A DNA stretch of 6,819 bases from Burkholderiaceae bacterium (GCA_013696665.1 JACCYC010000301.1:1-6819), one strand, 5' to 3'; positions 1-5,440 are shown, numbered from the stretch's first letter. Made by a program: numbers and translations. Notes: generated by a model from the letters alone, not told the origin.

Positions 1-482
1 AACCACGCAACGTCGTGCCATTTTCCAAACTTGTGCCCCACTGAAGTGAACACTCCGATGGGAACAAAGCCCACTGCCTGGTGTAGACCCACGCTCGCCG
101 CATTGGGCAGCGTAACGCCCGCATAGGCGTTGCAATAGCCCTTGGTTGCGAGGTCCTGAAAAAGTTGGAGATAAAGCGATCGACCGATCCCCTGATGATG
201 ATGTTCGGCACGTACATACGCCGACACCTCGACCGACCAACGATACGCAGGGCGGTCACGATGCATCGAACCATGGGCGTAACCGAGAACTTCGCCGTTG
301 CGTCCTGCGATCAACCACTGCCAGCCCGCAAGCGCCTTTGCGACGCGGGCGCCAAAGGCTTCAAGCGAGGGGGTCTCCAGTTCGAATGAGACCGCGCTCG
401 CTTCGACATAGGGGCGGTAAATCTGAAGCATTGCAGCGGCATCGGCGGAAACCGCTGCTCGAATAACGAAGGACCGGGTCAA
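1..482 (-). CDS. GNAT N-acetyltransferase, phosphinothricin/methionine sulfoximine acetyltransferase-like (3' end cut by window edge)
   Basis: Translating the minus strand from a TTG at 482-480 gives 160 codons without a stop, running off the left edge. This is nearly the family's usual 170-185 residues. The order is that of a PAT/MddA-type GNAT: N-terminal FVIRAAVSADAAAM, then YRPYVEASAVSFE (about residues 22-34), GWQWLIAGRNGEVLGYA (53-69), the acetyl-CoA loop HHQGIGRS (95-102), LPNAASVGLHQAVGF (125-139) and VGHKFGKWHDVAW (148-160). Family members transfer acetyl from acetyl-CoA to the amino group of phosphinothricin, methionine sulfoximine or related amino acids; the substrate here cannot be told. 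TTG is chosen because an in-frame TAA lies five codons upstream and no ATG or GTG lies between, while the first internal ATG (residue 18) would delete beta-strand 1. The TTG has no clear Shine-Dalgarno. It is transcribed away from the 833-1147 frame, with about 350 nt between them. Confidence 0.86.
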   Translation of the reverse strand, partial: MTRSFVIRAAVSADAAAMLQIYRPYVEASAVSFELETPSLEAFGARVAKALAGWQWLIAGRNGEVLGYAHGSMHRDRPAYRWSVEVSAYVRAEHHHQGIGRSLYLQLFQDLATKGYCNAYAGVTLPNAASVGLHQAVGFVPIGVFTSVGHKFGKWHDVAW

Positions 483-704
483 CTGGAACGGCGCTTAAAG
501 ATTCGAAGCTTAATCCTTGGGAGGACTTTCAAGCCGTGCGTCGGTTGCACGCTAAGCAAACCCAGACTTGCCGCGAAGTAACCCGTACAACCGCGAAGAA
601 AGTTGCTTATTGCCGCTCGAGCAGACCAAGCCGTGCCCTGACAGGACGTCGGCCAGTTCCCCAACCGAGCTGGTTTAACCCCGCACGGATTAGTCCGAAA
701 AGGG

Positions 705-719
705 TGTCAGTACCTGACA
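705..719. repeat. Short palindrome TGTCAG-TAC-CTGACA, possible operator
   Basis: Two perfect 6-bp arms are separated by 3 bp. The site lies in the region between the divergent acetyltransferase and the 833 frame, 114 bp before the latter's ATG. A further CTGACA half-site occurs at 638-643. Size and symmetry fit a dimeric regulator's binding site, but no regulator gene is visible nearby and the family cannot be assigned. Confidence 0.35.
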
Positions 720-769
720 AGAGCAGCGCAACTGGCTTCCGGTAGGGCTGTGGTCAGGCCTGCGCTAAT

Positions 770-800
770 TTCGCGCGCATAGATCCACCTGGCGCGCGAA
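770..800. repeat. Inverted repeat, 9-bp perfect arms TTCGCGCGC / GCGCGCGAA
   Basis: Arms at 770-778 and 792-800 are exact reverse complements around a 13-nt loop, ending 32 nt before the ATG at 833. As RNA it would form a very GC-rich hairpin in the 5' leader of the 833 frame. As DNA it could be an operator or nucleoid-protein site. It is not followed by a T-run on either strand, so it is not an intrinsic terminator. Confidence 0.5.
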
Positions 801-832
801 CGGAATCAACTGGCACTACCTACGGAGTTCAG

Positions 833-1147
833 ATGGACGATTCACTCGGCAAAATCAAATTACTTGCACCTGTTACGACCTGCACGTTCGTACCGAACGA
901 GCCGCTGACGGCATGCGAGACGGTCATCCCTGGCGAAACGTTCGCGCCGAGCGAAACCTTGGCACCGAGTGCAACATTCAAGCCGAGCGTGAGCTGGGAC
1001 CCGACCGACCGTGGTGAACGCCTCGCCCTGTTGGGCGATTGCAGCGGCAGCATCCGCGGTTCACTCCATGACATCCGAATCACGACCGCGAGCACGATAA
1101 AAAAACGCCGAACAGGGCATCCACCGTTCGCTGTGCTTTGGTCCTAG
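833..1147 (+). CDS. Unrecognised small protein with tandem hexapeptide repeats
   Basis: I do not recognise this 104-codon frame. A GGAG (CGGAGTTCAG) lies 6 nt before the ATG, which is the main argument that it is real. Residues 21-56 fall into six consecutive six-residue units: PNEPLT, ACETVI, PGETFA, PSETLA, PSATFK, PSVSWD (consensus P-x-E-T-hydrophobic-x), encoded by 18-bp units at 893-1000. The C-terminal third is basic and featureless. There is no signal peptide or membrane segment. Against it, the opposite strand (829-1095) is also open in a frame sharing the same wobble positions, so third-position GC cannot discriminate. The last ~50 bases also overlap a probable terminator of the opposing operon. 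It converges on the DUF456 gene with a 33-nt gap. It may be a small lineage-specific protein or a spurious frame. Confidence 0.38.
   Translation: MDDSLGKIKLLAPVTTCTFVPNEPLTACETVIPGETFAPSETLAPSATFKPSVSWDPTDRGERLALLGDCSGSIRGSLHDIRITTASTIKKRRTGHPPFAVLWS
893..1000. repeat. Degenerate 18-bp tandem repeat, six units
   Basis: Units start at 893, 911, 929, 947, 965 and 983. The central three (929-946, 947-964, 965-982) are the most alike, sharing a CCx-GGC/AGY-GAA/GCA-AC core. Divergence is mostly by substitution and length is constant, as expected if the period is under protein-level constraint. Read on the plus strand it gives P-x-E-T-x-x units; read on the minus strand it gives LGLNVA, LGAKVS, LGANVS, PGMTVS units. 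Confidence 0.6.
1099..1130 (-). terminator. Candidate intrinsic terminator downstream of the DUF456 gene
   Basis: On the minus strand the RNA reads CGAAC-GG, a seven-base loop, CC-U-GUUCG, then GCG and seven U (plus-strand A-run 1099-1105). The stem is 5+2 bp with one bulged base, so it is modest. Its place about 50 nt after the DUF456 stop, at the end of the long minus-strand gene run, supports the call. It lies inside the 3' end of the plus-strand 833-1147 frame. Confidence 0.45.
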
Positions 1148-1180
1148 CCTCAGGATTGCTTTGGTTCATCGGTAACCCGA

Positions 1181-1660
1181 TCAGAACACCAGTGCCGCGA
1201 CGAACACCCCGACCATCGTGAACGCTATTGCGAGCTTGACCGCGATAGCGACCAGCAGGCCGAACCAGGTCGCAACGCCTACCTTGCCGGCGCGAAACAT
1301 GTTCCTGTGTGCAATGAATTCGCCCACTGCCGCTCCTAGCAGCGGCATGAAGAGAAGACCCCATAAACCGGTGAACACGCCCGCGACCGTGCCGATCGCA
1401 GCGCCGATCATCCCCTCCTTACTCGCACCCGCACGCTTGGCCGATACAGCGGCTGCTACGTAGTCAATCACAACACCGACGACAGCGAGGACCGCGAGCA
1501 CGACAACCGTGACCACGCTGATGCGTTGAAAATCGTCTATCCACGCCGCCAGAAAGACGCCGCCGAAAATGAGCGGGACTCCCGGCAGCGCGGGCAGCAC
1601 CGTTCCAGCCAGGCCGACCAGAATCAGCAAGACGGCGGTGATCCAGAGCGTGGTGGTCAT
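1181..1660 (-). CDS. DUF456 family integral membrane protein
   Basis: This 159-residue, strongly hydrophobic protein matches the DUF456 pattern. It has an N-terminal helix followed by G-x-x-G-T-VLPALPGVPLIF (about residues 16-32), a second hydrophobic block (46-70) with a membrane-embedded Asp in VVIDYVAA (62-70), the polar loop SAKRAGASKEG (73-83), glycine-rich helices with IGAAIGTVAG and LLFMPLLGAAVGEF (85-115), and a final segment (126-158). Length is typical. The function of DUF456 proteins is not established; many small glycine-zipper membrane proteins of this type are annotated only as hypothetical. The ATG lies 2 nt past the DUF47 stop, so the two are probably co-transcribed and translationally coupled; no strong Shine-Dalgarno is seen, consistent with coupling. 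Membrane location is clear, role unknown. Confidence 0.9.
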   Translation of the reverse strand: MTTTLWITAVLLILVGLAGTVLPALPGVPLIFGGVFLAAWIDDFQRISVVTVVVLAVLAVVGVVIDYVAAAVSAKRAGASKEGMIGAAIGTVAGVFTGLWGLLFMPLLGAAVGEFIAHRNMFRAGKVGVATWFGLLVAIAVKLAIAFTMVGVFVAALVF

Positions 1661-1662
1661 TT

Positions 1663-2334
1663 CTATCGAACAGCAAGCGCCTGAACTTCGGCCGCTGCGT
1701 GCTTGCAGGTGTCGGTCAGTTGTTCGAGCAATTCATAGATCGCGCGCAGCTTGACTAGCTGTCGCGTATCAGGCTCGTCGCGAAAAAGTTTCGACATTGC
1801 GGAGCGCATCACATGATCAGCCTCCGCTTCAATCCCGTTGACCTCCTGACACAACGCAAGGGCTGCACGCGGGTCGTCGACCGATTGCAGCTGAGCCACG
1901 GCAAGCCGCAGCTTGTTCGCCCCCTGCACTGCCAGGTCGGCAAGGCGATGGGCATCGGGCGTTAGTGTCGTGACGTGATAAAGATGCAGCGACTGCGCGA
2001 CGTCTTCGGTCAGGTCGAGCACATCGTCGAGTCGATTGATCAGAGCGTGTATCGAGCGGCGTGGAAACGGCGGCAGCAGCGAGCGGCTGATCAGTGCCAG
2101 CGTTTCATCGACCACCGTGTCAGCCCGTTTTTCGATTGCTTCGATCTCGCGCACGCGGCCATCGGGATCACGCACGTCGGAAAGCAATTTCGCAAGCGCT
2201 GTGACGCCTTCCACGCACAGCCCGGCATGGCGGTCGAACAGCGCATAAAATCGACCGTCGCGCGGAACGAGTCGCCGTAACACGCTTCTCAACGGACGCG
2301 GACTACGGCGCTCAGAGACGAAACTGGACGTCAT
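1663..2334 (-). CDS. DUF47 / PhoU-like putative phosphate transport regulator
   Basis: The product is a 223-residue, all-helical protein of the DUF47 (TIGR00153, PhoU-related) family. PhoU-type ExxxD metal-ligand patterns are visible at E68-D72 (IEKRADTVVDE), E169-D173 (GIEAEADHVM) and E204-D208 (LLEQLTDTC), together with LLPPFPRRSIHALINRLDDVLDLTED (about 86-111), the hallmark of the family. DUF47 proteins are usually encoded next to a Pit-type inorganic phosphate transporter and are thought to modulate it. Here the immediate downstream neighbour is DUF456, and no transporter is in the window. The ATG at 2334 is preferred because the conserved SVLRRLVPRDGRFYALF region begins shortly after it. 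A TTG at 2364 would overlap the dnaB stop as TTGA and add ten residues, but has no ribosome binding site. The 26-nt gap after dnaB suggests read-through from the ribosomal operon. Confidence 0.88.
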   Translation of the reverse strand: MTSSFVSERRSPRPLRSVLRRLVPRDGRFYALFDRHAGLCVEGVTALAKLLSDVRDPDGRVREIEAIEKRADTVVDETLALISRSLLPPFPRRSIHALINRLDDVLDLTEDVAQSLHLYHVTTLTPDAHRLADLAVQGANKLRLAVAQLQSVDDPRAALALCQEVNGIEAEADHVMRSAMSKLFRDEPDTRQLVKLRAIYELLEQLTDTCKHAAAEVQALAVR

Positions 2335-2360
2335 GCGGATGGGTGGACCTGCGGTCGCGC

Positions 2361-3734
2361 TCAATACGAAGTAGTGCGCGCGAGATTTTCAAATTTTGTG
2401 TGTTGCCCATCAAAGCGCAGGTTCAGCCGCCCGATGGGTCCATTGCGTTGCTTTCCGATAATGATTTCGGCGATGTTTTTGTCGGTCGTGTCGGGGTTGT
2501 AGACCTCGTCGCGATAGATGAAGAGAATTACGTCGGCGTCCTGCTCGATAGCACCCGATTCACGCAGATCCGACATTACCGGCCGTTTGTCCACACGCGT
2601 TTCGACCGTACGGTTCAGCTGCGACAGCGCAACGACCGGAACCGCGAGTTCCTTGGCAAGTGCCTTGAGTCCGCGCGATATTTCTGAAATCTCCGTCGCG
2701 CGATTTTCACCCGACGCGCTGGCGCTCATTAGTTGCAGGTAATCAACGATCACCAGTCCAAGCCGGCCACAGGTACGTGCCAACCGGCGGGCACGCGCTC
2801 GCAGATCGATCGAAGTCATCGCTGCGGTTTCATCGATATAAAGGGGCGCGTCGTGCATTTTCTGAATTGCCGTGGTCAGCCGCGGCCAATCATCGTCCTG
2901 CAGGCGCCCGGTGCGCAAACGCTGCTGGTCGAGCTTGCCGACCGAGCTCAGCATGCGCAGCGCCAGTTGAGACGCGCCCATTTCCATCGAGAACACCGCT
3001 ACGGGCATTCCCTGATCGATGGCCACGTGTTCGGCAATATTAAGCGCCAGCGCAGTCTTTCCCATCGAAGGCCTGCCGGCAATGATGATCAGGTCGCCCG
3101 CTTGAAAGCCGGACGTTTTCGAATCGAGATCGGCAAAACCCGTCGGCACACCGGTGACATCGGACGGATTGGCCCGCTCAAACAATTCCTGAATGCGTTC
3201 GACCACACGGGTCAGCAGCGGCTGAATCTCGATGAAACCCTGCCGCCCGCGCGCGCCATCTTCAGCGATCTGAAAGACCTTGGTTTCGGCTTCGTCGAGG
3301 ATCTGCTTGGTGTCGCGGCCCGCCGGATTCAGCGCACTGGTTGCAATCTCATCGCCCGCAGTGACAAGCCGACGTAACACTGAGCGCTCGCGCACTATTT
3401 CGGCATACCGGCGAATGTTCGCAGCCGACGGCGTGTTCTGCGAAAGCGAATTAAGGTAGACGAGGCCGCCGGCCTGTTCGGAACGACCGCTATTGCGCAG
3501 CGCTTCGAACACCGTCACCGCATCCGCCGGCTTGCCGCCATCGATCAGGCGGCTGATTGCACCGAAAATGTGTTGATGGTCCTGCCGATAGAAGTCGTCG
3601 GTGCTGATCAGATCGGCGATGCGATCCCACGCAGTGTTATCGAGGAGCAAACCACCGAGCACCGATTGCTCGGCCTCGATCGAATGCGGCGGCAAGCGCA
3701 CCGCCGCGAGCTGGGGATCGATCGGCTGATTCAA
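2361..3734 (-). CDS. dnaB: Replicative DNA helicase DnaB
   Basis: This is the ring helicase that unwinds DNA ahead of the replisome, loaded at oriC and by the primosome. At 457 residues it has normal length and no intein. The N-terminal domain has the classic opening LPPHSIEAEQSVLGGLLLDN (14-33) and NTPSAANIRRYAEIVRERSVLRR (100-122). The RecA-like domain contains GVPTGFADLD (195-204), Walker A GRPSMGKT (220-227), VFSMEM (247-252), Walker B LVIVDYLQL with D331, SQLNR (371-375), SDLRESGAIEQDADVI (388-403) and the K428-Q-R430-NGP arginine-finger region. The start is a TTG at 3734-3732. No ATG, GTG or TTG precedes it in frame back to the rplI stop, and it gives the usual short leader before PPHSIEAEQ. 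Only a weak GGCTGGG lies upstream, so translation may be modest. It is the last core gene of the operon, 44 nt after rplI. Confidence 0.98.
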   Translation of the reverse strand: MNQPIDPQLAAVRLPPHSIEAEQSVLGGLLLDNTAWDRIADLISTDDFYRQDHQHIFGAISRLIDGGKPADAVTVFEALRNSGRSEQAGGLVYLNSLSQNTPSAANIRRYAEIVRERSVLRRLVTAGDEIATSALNPAGRDTKQILDEAETKVFQIAEDGARGRQGFIEIQPLLTRVVERIQELFERANPSDVTGVPTGFADLDSKTSGFQAGDLIIIAGRPSMGKTALALNIAEHVAIDQGMPVAVFSMEMGASQLALRMLSSVGKLDQQRLRTGRLQDDDWPRLTTAIQKMHDAPLYIDETAAMTSIDLRARARRLARTCGRLGLVIVDYLQLMSASASGENRATEISEISRGLKALAKELAVPVVALSQLNRTVETRVDKRPVMSDLRESGAIEQDADVILFIYRDEVYNPDTTDKNIAEIIIGKQRNGPIGRLNLRFDGQHTKFENLARTTSY

Positions 3735-3778
3735 GGGCCCAGCCGCAAGTTGCGCAGGTTTGTTGTGGAACTGCGCCG

Positions 3779-4231
3779 TCAGGCTTGTTCGCCGACCACT
3801 GTCACGGTGATATCGGTCACCACGTCGGTGTGCAGGGCCACCGACACCTGATGTTCGCCAACAGTCTTCAAGGGCCCTTGGGGCATGCGCACCTGGCCCT
3901 TGTTGACTTCAAAACCCTGCTTGCTGAGCGCTTCGGCAATGTCAAAGTTCGTGACCGAACCAAACAACCGCCCGTCGACGCCCGCCTTCGCGGGAATGCG
4001 CACCTTGGAGCCGGCCAGCTTATCGTTCAACGTCTGCGCGGCGGTCAGACGATCGGACTGCGCTTTCTCGAGATCACCGCGACGCGCTTCAAACTCCTTG
4101 ATCGCATTGTCGGTCGCCCGCCGCGCCTTACCCTTCGGGATCAGGAAATTGCGTGCATAACCTTCCTTGACCCTGACGACGTCTCCCAACTGGCCGAGGT
4201 TGATCACCTTCTCCAACAAAATGACTTGCAT
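3779..4231 (-). CDS. rplI: Large ribosomal subunit protein bL9
   Basis: The product is a 150-residue 50S protein, the standard bL9 length. The 23S rRNA-binding N-domain is intact: MQVILLEKVINLGQLGDVVRVK, GYARNFLIPKGKARRAT (25-41). The long connecting helix follows (about 42-75: FEARRGDLEKAQSDRLTAAQ). The C-terminal domain includes VRIPAKAGVDGRLFGSVTNFDIAEAL and ends HTDVVTDITVTVVGEQA. bL9 binds near the L1 stalk and affects reading-frame maintenance. The ATG at 4231 has a GAGGA 4-5 nt upstream in the 18-nt gap after rpsR, so it has its own ribosome binding site within the operon. Nothing unusual is seen in the coding sequence. Confidence 0.98.
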   Translation of the reverse strand: MQVILLEKVINLGQLGDVVRVKEGYARNFLIPKGKARRATDNAIKEFEARRGDLEKAQSDRLTAAQTLNDKLAGSKVRIPAKAGVDGRLFGSVTNFDIAEALSKQGFEVNKGQVRMPQGPLKTVGEHQVSVALHTDVVTDITVTVVGEQA

Positions 4232-4249
4232 AGCGTCCTCAGCAGTTCT

Positions 4250-4537
4250 CTAGTGCGTGTCGGTGTACGGCAGCAGCGCCAGGAAACGAGCGCGCTTGAT
4301 CGCAGTGTCAAGCTGGCGCTGGTAGTGCGCCTTGGTCCCAGTCAGCCTTGCTGGCGTAATTTTCCCATTTTCGCCAATGAAGTCGCGCAGGACGTCGACG
4401 TCCTTGTAATCGATCTGGTCGACTTTCTCTACGGTGAAGCGGCAAAAGCGCTTGCGCTTGAACAACGCGTTCTGTTTGTTGTCGCGTTTCGGGCCCTTGC
4501 CTTTGCCCTTGAATTTGCCTCGTGCTCCAAATGCCAT
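4250..4537 (-). CDS. rpsR: Small ribosomal subunit protein bS18
   Basis: This 95-residue protein of the 30S platform pairs with bS6 on 16S rRNA and, with bS6, can bind its own operon leader. The conserved core is complete: RKRFCRF (28-34), DYKDVDVLRDFIGENGKITPARLTGTKAHYQRQL (about 43-76) and TAIKRARFLALLPYTD (78-93). The N-terminus is a Lys/Gly-rich extension (GARGKFKGKGKGPKRDNKQ), making it longer than the 75-residue E. coli protein but similar to other beta-proteobacterial forms. The single Cys in FCR is retained; I see no CxxC zinc-binding pattern. The ATG lies 1 nt after the priB stop, with GGAG inside the last priB codons, so it is translationally coupled to priB. Confidence 0.97.
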   Translation of the reverse strand: MAFGARGKFKGKGKGPKRDNKQNALFKRKRFCRFTVEKVDQIDYKDVDVLRDFIGENGKITPARLTGTKAHYQRQLDTAIKRARFLALLPYTDTH

Positions 4538-4538
4538 C

Positions 4539-4850
4539 TCAAACTCCGTCGTCTATTTCGTTGAATATTTCGAATTCAGTTACATGCATCACGAGCCGGG
4601 CCGAACGCCGCGTACGCGGGGCAATAAACCCGGTCAGCTTCAGCCGAATGCCCAGCGCTTCGCGGTCCAGTGCCTGCGCCACTGCAGCCAGCGCTACCGT
4701 GGAAAATTCGAACGCCAGCGCACGCTCCAGTCCTGACTCGATGACCGTGCCCTCGTGCAGGCAATCGGCTTCGAGCACCGCAATCCCGGCCGGCGTGAAG
4801 CGCAGTGCGCTCTTGCCAATGACCTTCGCGTGAATGCGGATCTGATTCAC
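4539..4850 (-). CDS. priB: Primosomal replication protein N (PriB)
   Basis: The product is a 103-residue single-OB-fold protein that binds ssDNA and stimulates PriA in restarting stalled replication forks, leading to DnaB loading. It opens MNQIRIHAKVIGKSALRFTPAGIAVLEADCLHEG, and the C-terminal strands carry GFIAPRTRRSARLVMHVTEFEIF (about 74-96), the pattern of PriB in beta/gamma-proteobacteria. The start is GTG (4850-4848), supported by GGAG 6 nt upstream and the lack of an in-frame ATG between it and the rpsF stop. The position between rpsF and rpsR is the standard proteobacterial arrangement. It places a restart protein in the same transcript as DnaB, the helicase it helps to load. Confidence 0.95.
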   Translation of the reverse strand: MNQIRIHAKVIGKSALRFTPAGIAVLEADCLHEGTVIESGLERALAFEFSTVALAAVAQALDREALGIRLKLTGFIAPRTRRSARLVMHVTEFEIFNEIDDGV

Positions 4851-4900
4851 GAATGCTCCGCGTCGGCATTAGCAACGGTTCCAATGCTTGAGAGCGGTGC

Positions 4901-5335
4901 TTACTCTGTCGTTTCCGTGGCCGGAACCGCTGCGGCGGCCGCGGCATTCGCTTGCGAAGCCGCCTGCGCTTGACCCGCAGATTGCTCCGCGGCAGCCTTG
5001 CGCGCCTCTTCGCGTTCGACGATCTTCATCATCGGCGACGGCGTTGTCTCGGCCTTCTTCATTTTGACGGTCAGATGGCGCAGCACCGCGTCGTTGTACC
5101 GAAAAGCATTCTCGAGCTCGTCCAGCGTTTTGCTGTCGCACTCGATGTTCAACAGGACGTAATGGGCTTTGGCAAGTTTGTCGATCGGGTAGGCCAGCTG
5201 CCGGCGCGCCCAGTCTTCAACGCGATGGATCGCGCCTTTGTTGTTGGTGATCATCGCTTTGTAGCGATCAATCATCGCAGGCACCTGCTCGCTTTGATCG
5301 GGGTGAACGATCAAACAGATTTCATAATGACGCAT
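4901..5335 (-). CDS. rpsF: Small ribosomal subunit protein bS6 with Ala/Gln-rich tail
   Basis: This is the 30S platform protein that heterodimerises with bS18. The core is fully typical: MRHYEICLIVHPDQSEQVPAMIDRY, GAIHRVEDWARRQLAYPIDKLAKAHYVLLNIE (34-65), ELENAFRYNDAVLRHLTVKM (73-92). The chain is 144 residues, about 20 longer than many relatives. The extra is a disordered-looking tail (about 111-144) built from Ala, Gln, Ser and Thr, including a run of six Ala (131-136), ending in ETTE. E. coli bS6 is known to receive glutamates at its C-terminus through RimK; the acidic end here is merely suggestive. The ATG at 5335 has AAGGA about 6-7 nt upstream, and that sequence can be paired in the leader structure described separately. 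It is the first gene of the ribosomal operon. Confidence 0.97.
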   Translation of the reverse strand: MRHYEICLIVHPDQSEQVPAMIDRYKAMITNNKGAIHRVEDWARRQLAYPIDKLAKAHYVLLNIECDSKTLDELENAFRYNDAVLRHLTVKMKKAETTPSPMMKIVEREEARKAAAEQSAGQAQAASQANAAAAAAVPATETTE

Positions 5336-5340
5336 GTGTA

Positions 5341-5402
5341 TTCCTTAGCCTTGTGGATGAGCCACCCGGGGCGTCTCCGCGGTGTGGCAAGGAAGCACCG
5401 CG
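5341..5402 (-). promoter_or_regulatory. Candidate rpsF leader regulatory RNA (S6:S18-binding-like, covers the Shine-Dalgarno)
   Basis: In the rpsF mRNA, UUCCUUGCC (plus 5386-5394) can pair with GGC-U-AAGGAA (5341-5350), nine pairs with one bulged U, burying the AAGGA Shine-Dalgarno. An overlapping alternative is GCCAC (5384-5388) pairing with GUGGC (5361-5365). It encloses an unpaired ACCG (5380-5383), a CGG/CCG stem (5377-5379 with 5367-5369), and a single opposing G (5366). A stem next to an asymmetric loop carrying CCG, placed just before rpsF, is the described form of the S6:S18 autoregulatory site in many bacteria. A third helix, CGCGGTG (5396-5402) with CACCGCG (5378-5384), is also possible. 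The pairings are read directly; the regulatory role is inferred. Confidence 0.55.
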
Positions 5403-5417
5403 ACTTCTGGCGCTTTT

Positions 5418-5440
5418 AAAAAAGCTCGCGATTCTATCGC
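5418..5440 (-). terminator. Possible weak intrinsic terminator after the AlkB-like gene
   Basis: The minus-strand sequence GCGAT-AGA-ATCGC (5428-5440) is a perfect 5-bp stem with a 3-nt loop, followed after GAGC by six T (plus-strand A-run 5418-5423). It lies 32 nt past the stop of the 5473-6501 gene. The stem is short, and the same bases include the candidate -10 TAGAAT, so only one of the two readings may be functional. Confidence 0.3.
5431..5436 (-). promoter_or_regulatory. Candidate -10 element of the rpsF operon promoter
   Basis: TAGAAT on the minus strand, in the context GCGA-TAGAAT-CGC, lies about 95 nt before the rpsF ATG. It would give a leader long enough to include the whole 5341-5402 structure. 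No good -35 hexamer stands 16-18 nt upstream (AGCGCC at 17 nt), and the nearest TTG-like box, TTGCGC, is 24 nt away. The call is therefore tentative. Confidence 0.35.

Larger units (their letters stand above)
483..832. other. Gene-free intergenic stretch between divergent frames
   Basis: No open frame here resembles a protein, and the short frames on both strands have arginine/serine-rich low-complexity translations without ribosome binding sites. No tRNA-type T-arm or rRNA-like segment is visible. The stretch contains two clean inverted repeats (705-719 and 770-800) and a small hairpin-capable CGGA-TTAG-TCCG (686-697 region). It would have to hold the promoters of both the acetyltransferase (minus) and the 833 frame (plus), but I see no convincing -35/-10 pair for either. 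Confidence 0.6.

Noticed and set aside
483..832. Possible tRNA or structured RNA in the gene-free stretch
   Set aside because: No GGTTCGAATCC-type T-arm, cloverleaf or CCA-end-like segment could be found; only isolated short hairpins.
829..1095. Minus-strand frame with LGxNV-type hexapeptide units as a beta-helix protein
   Set aside because: Only about four units fit, no ribosome binding site was seen, and the rest is basic low complexity. It was not listed as a gene, but kept as a finding because the plus-strand alternative is also unproven.
1080..1364. Minus-strand frame overlapping the end of DUF456 in another reading frame
   Set aside because: It overlaps the well-supported DUF456 gene, has an Arg/Gly-rich shadow composition, and has no start signal.
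2733..3377. Plus-strand open frame (214 codons) opposite dnaB
   Set aside because: It is antisense to the conserved helicase domain; its His/Arg/Gln-rich translation resembles no protein family.
3785..4564. Long plus-strand open frame (259 codons) opposite rplI and rpsR
   Set aside because: It is antisense to two unmistakable ribosomal protein genes, has no recognisable domain, and its openness follows from their codon bias.
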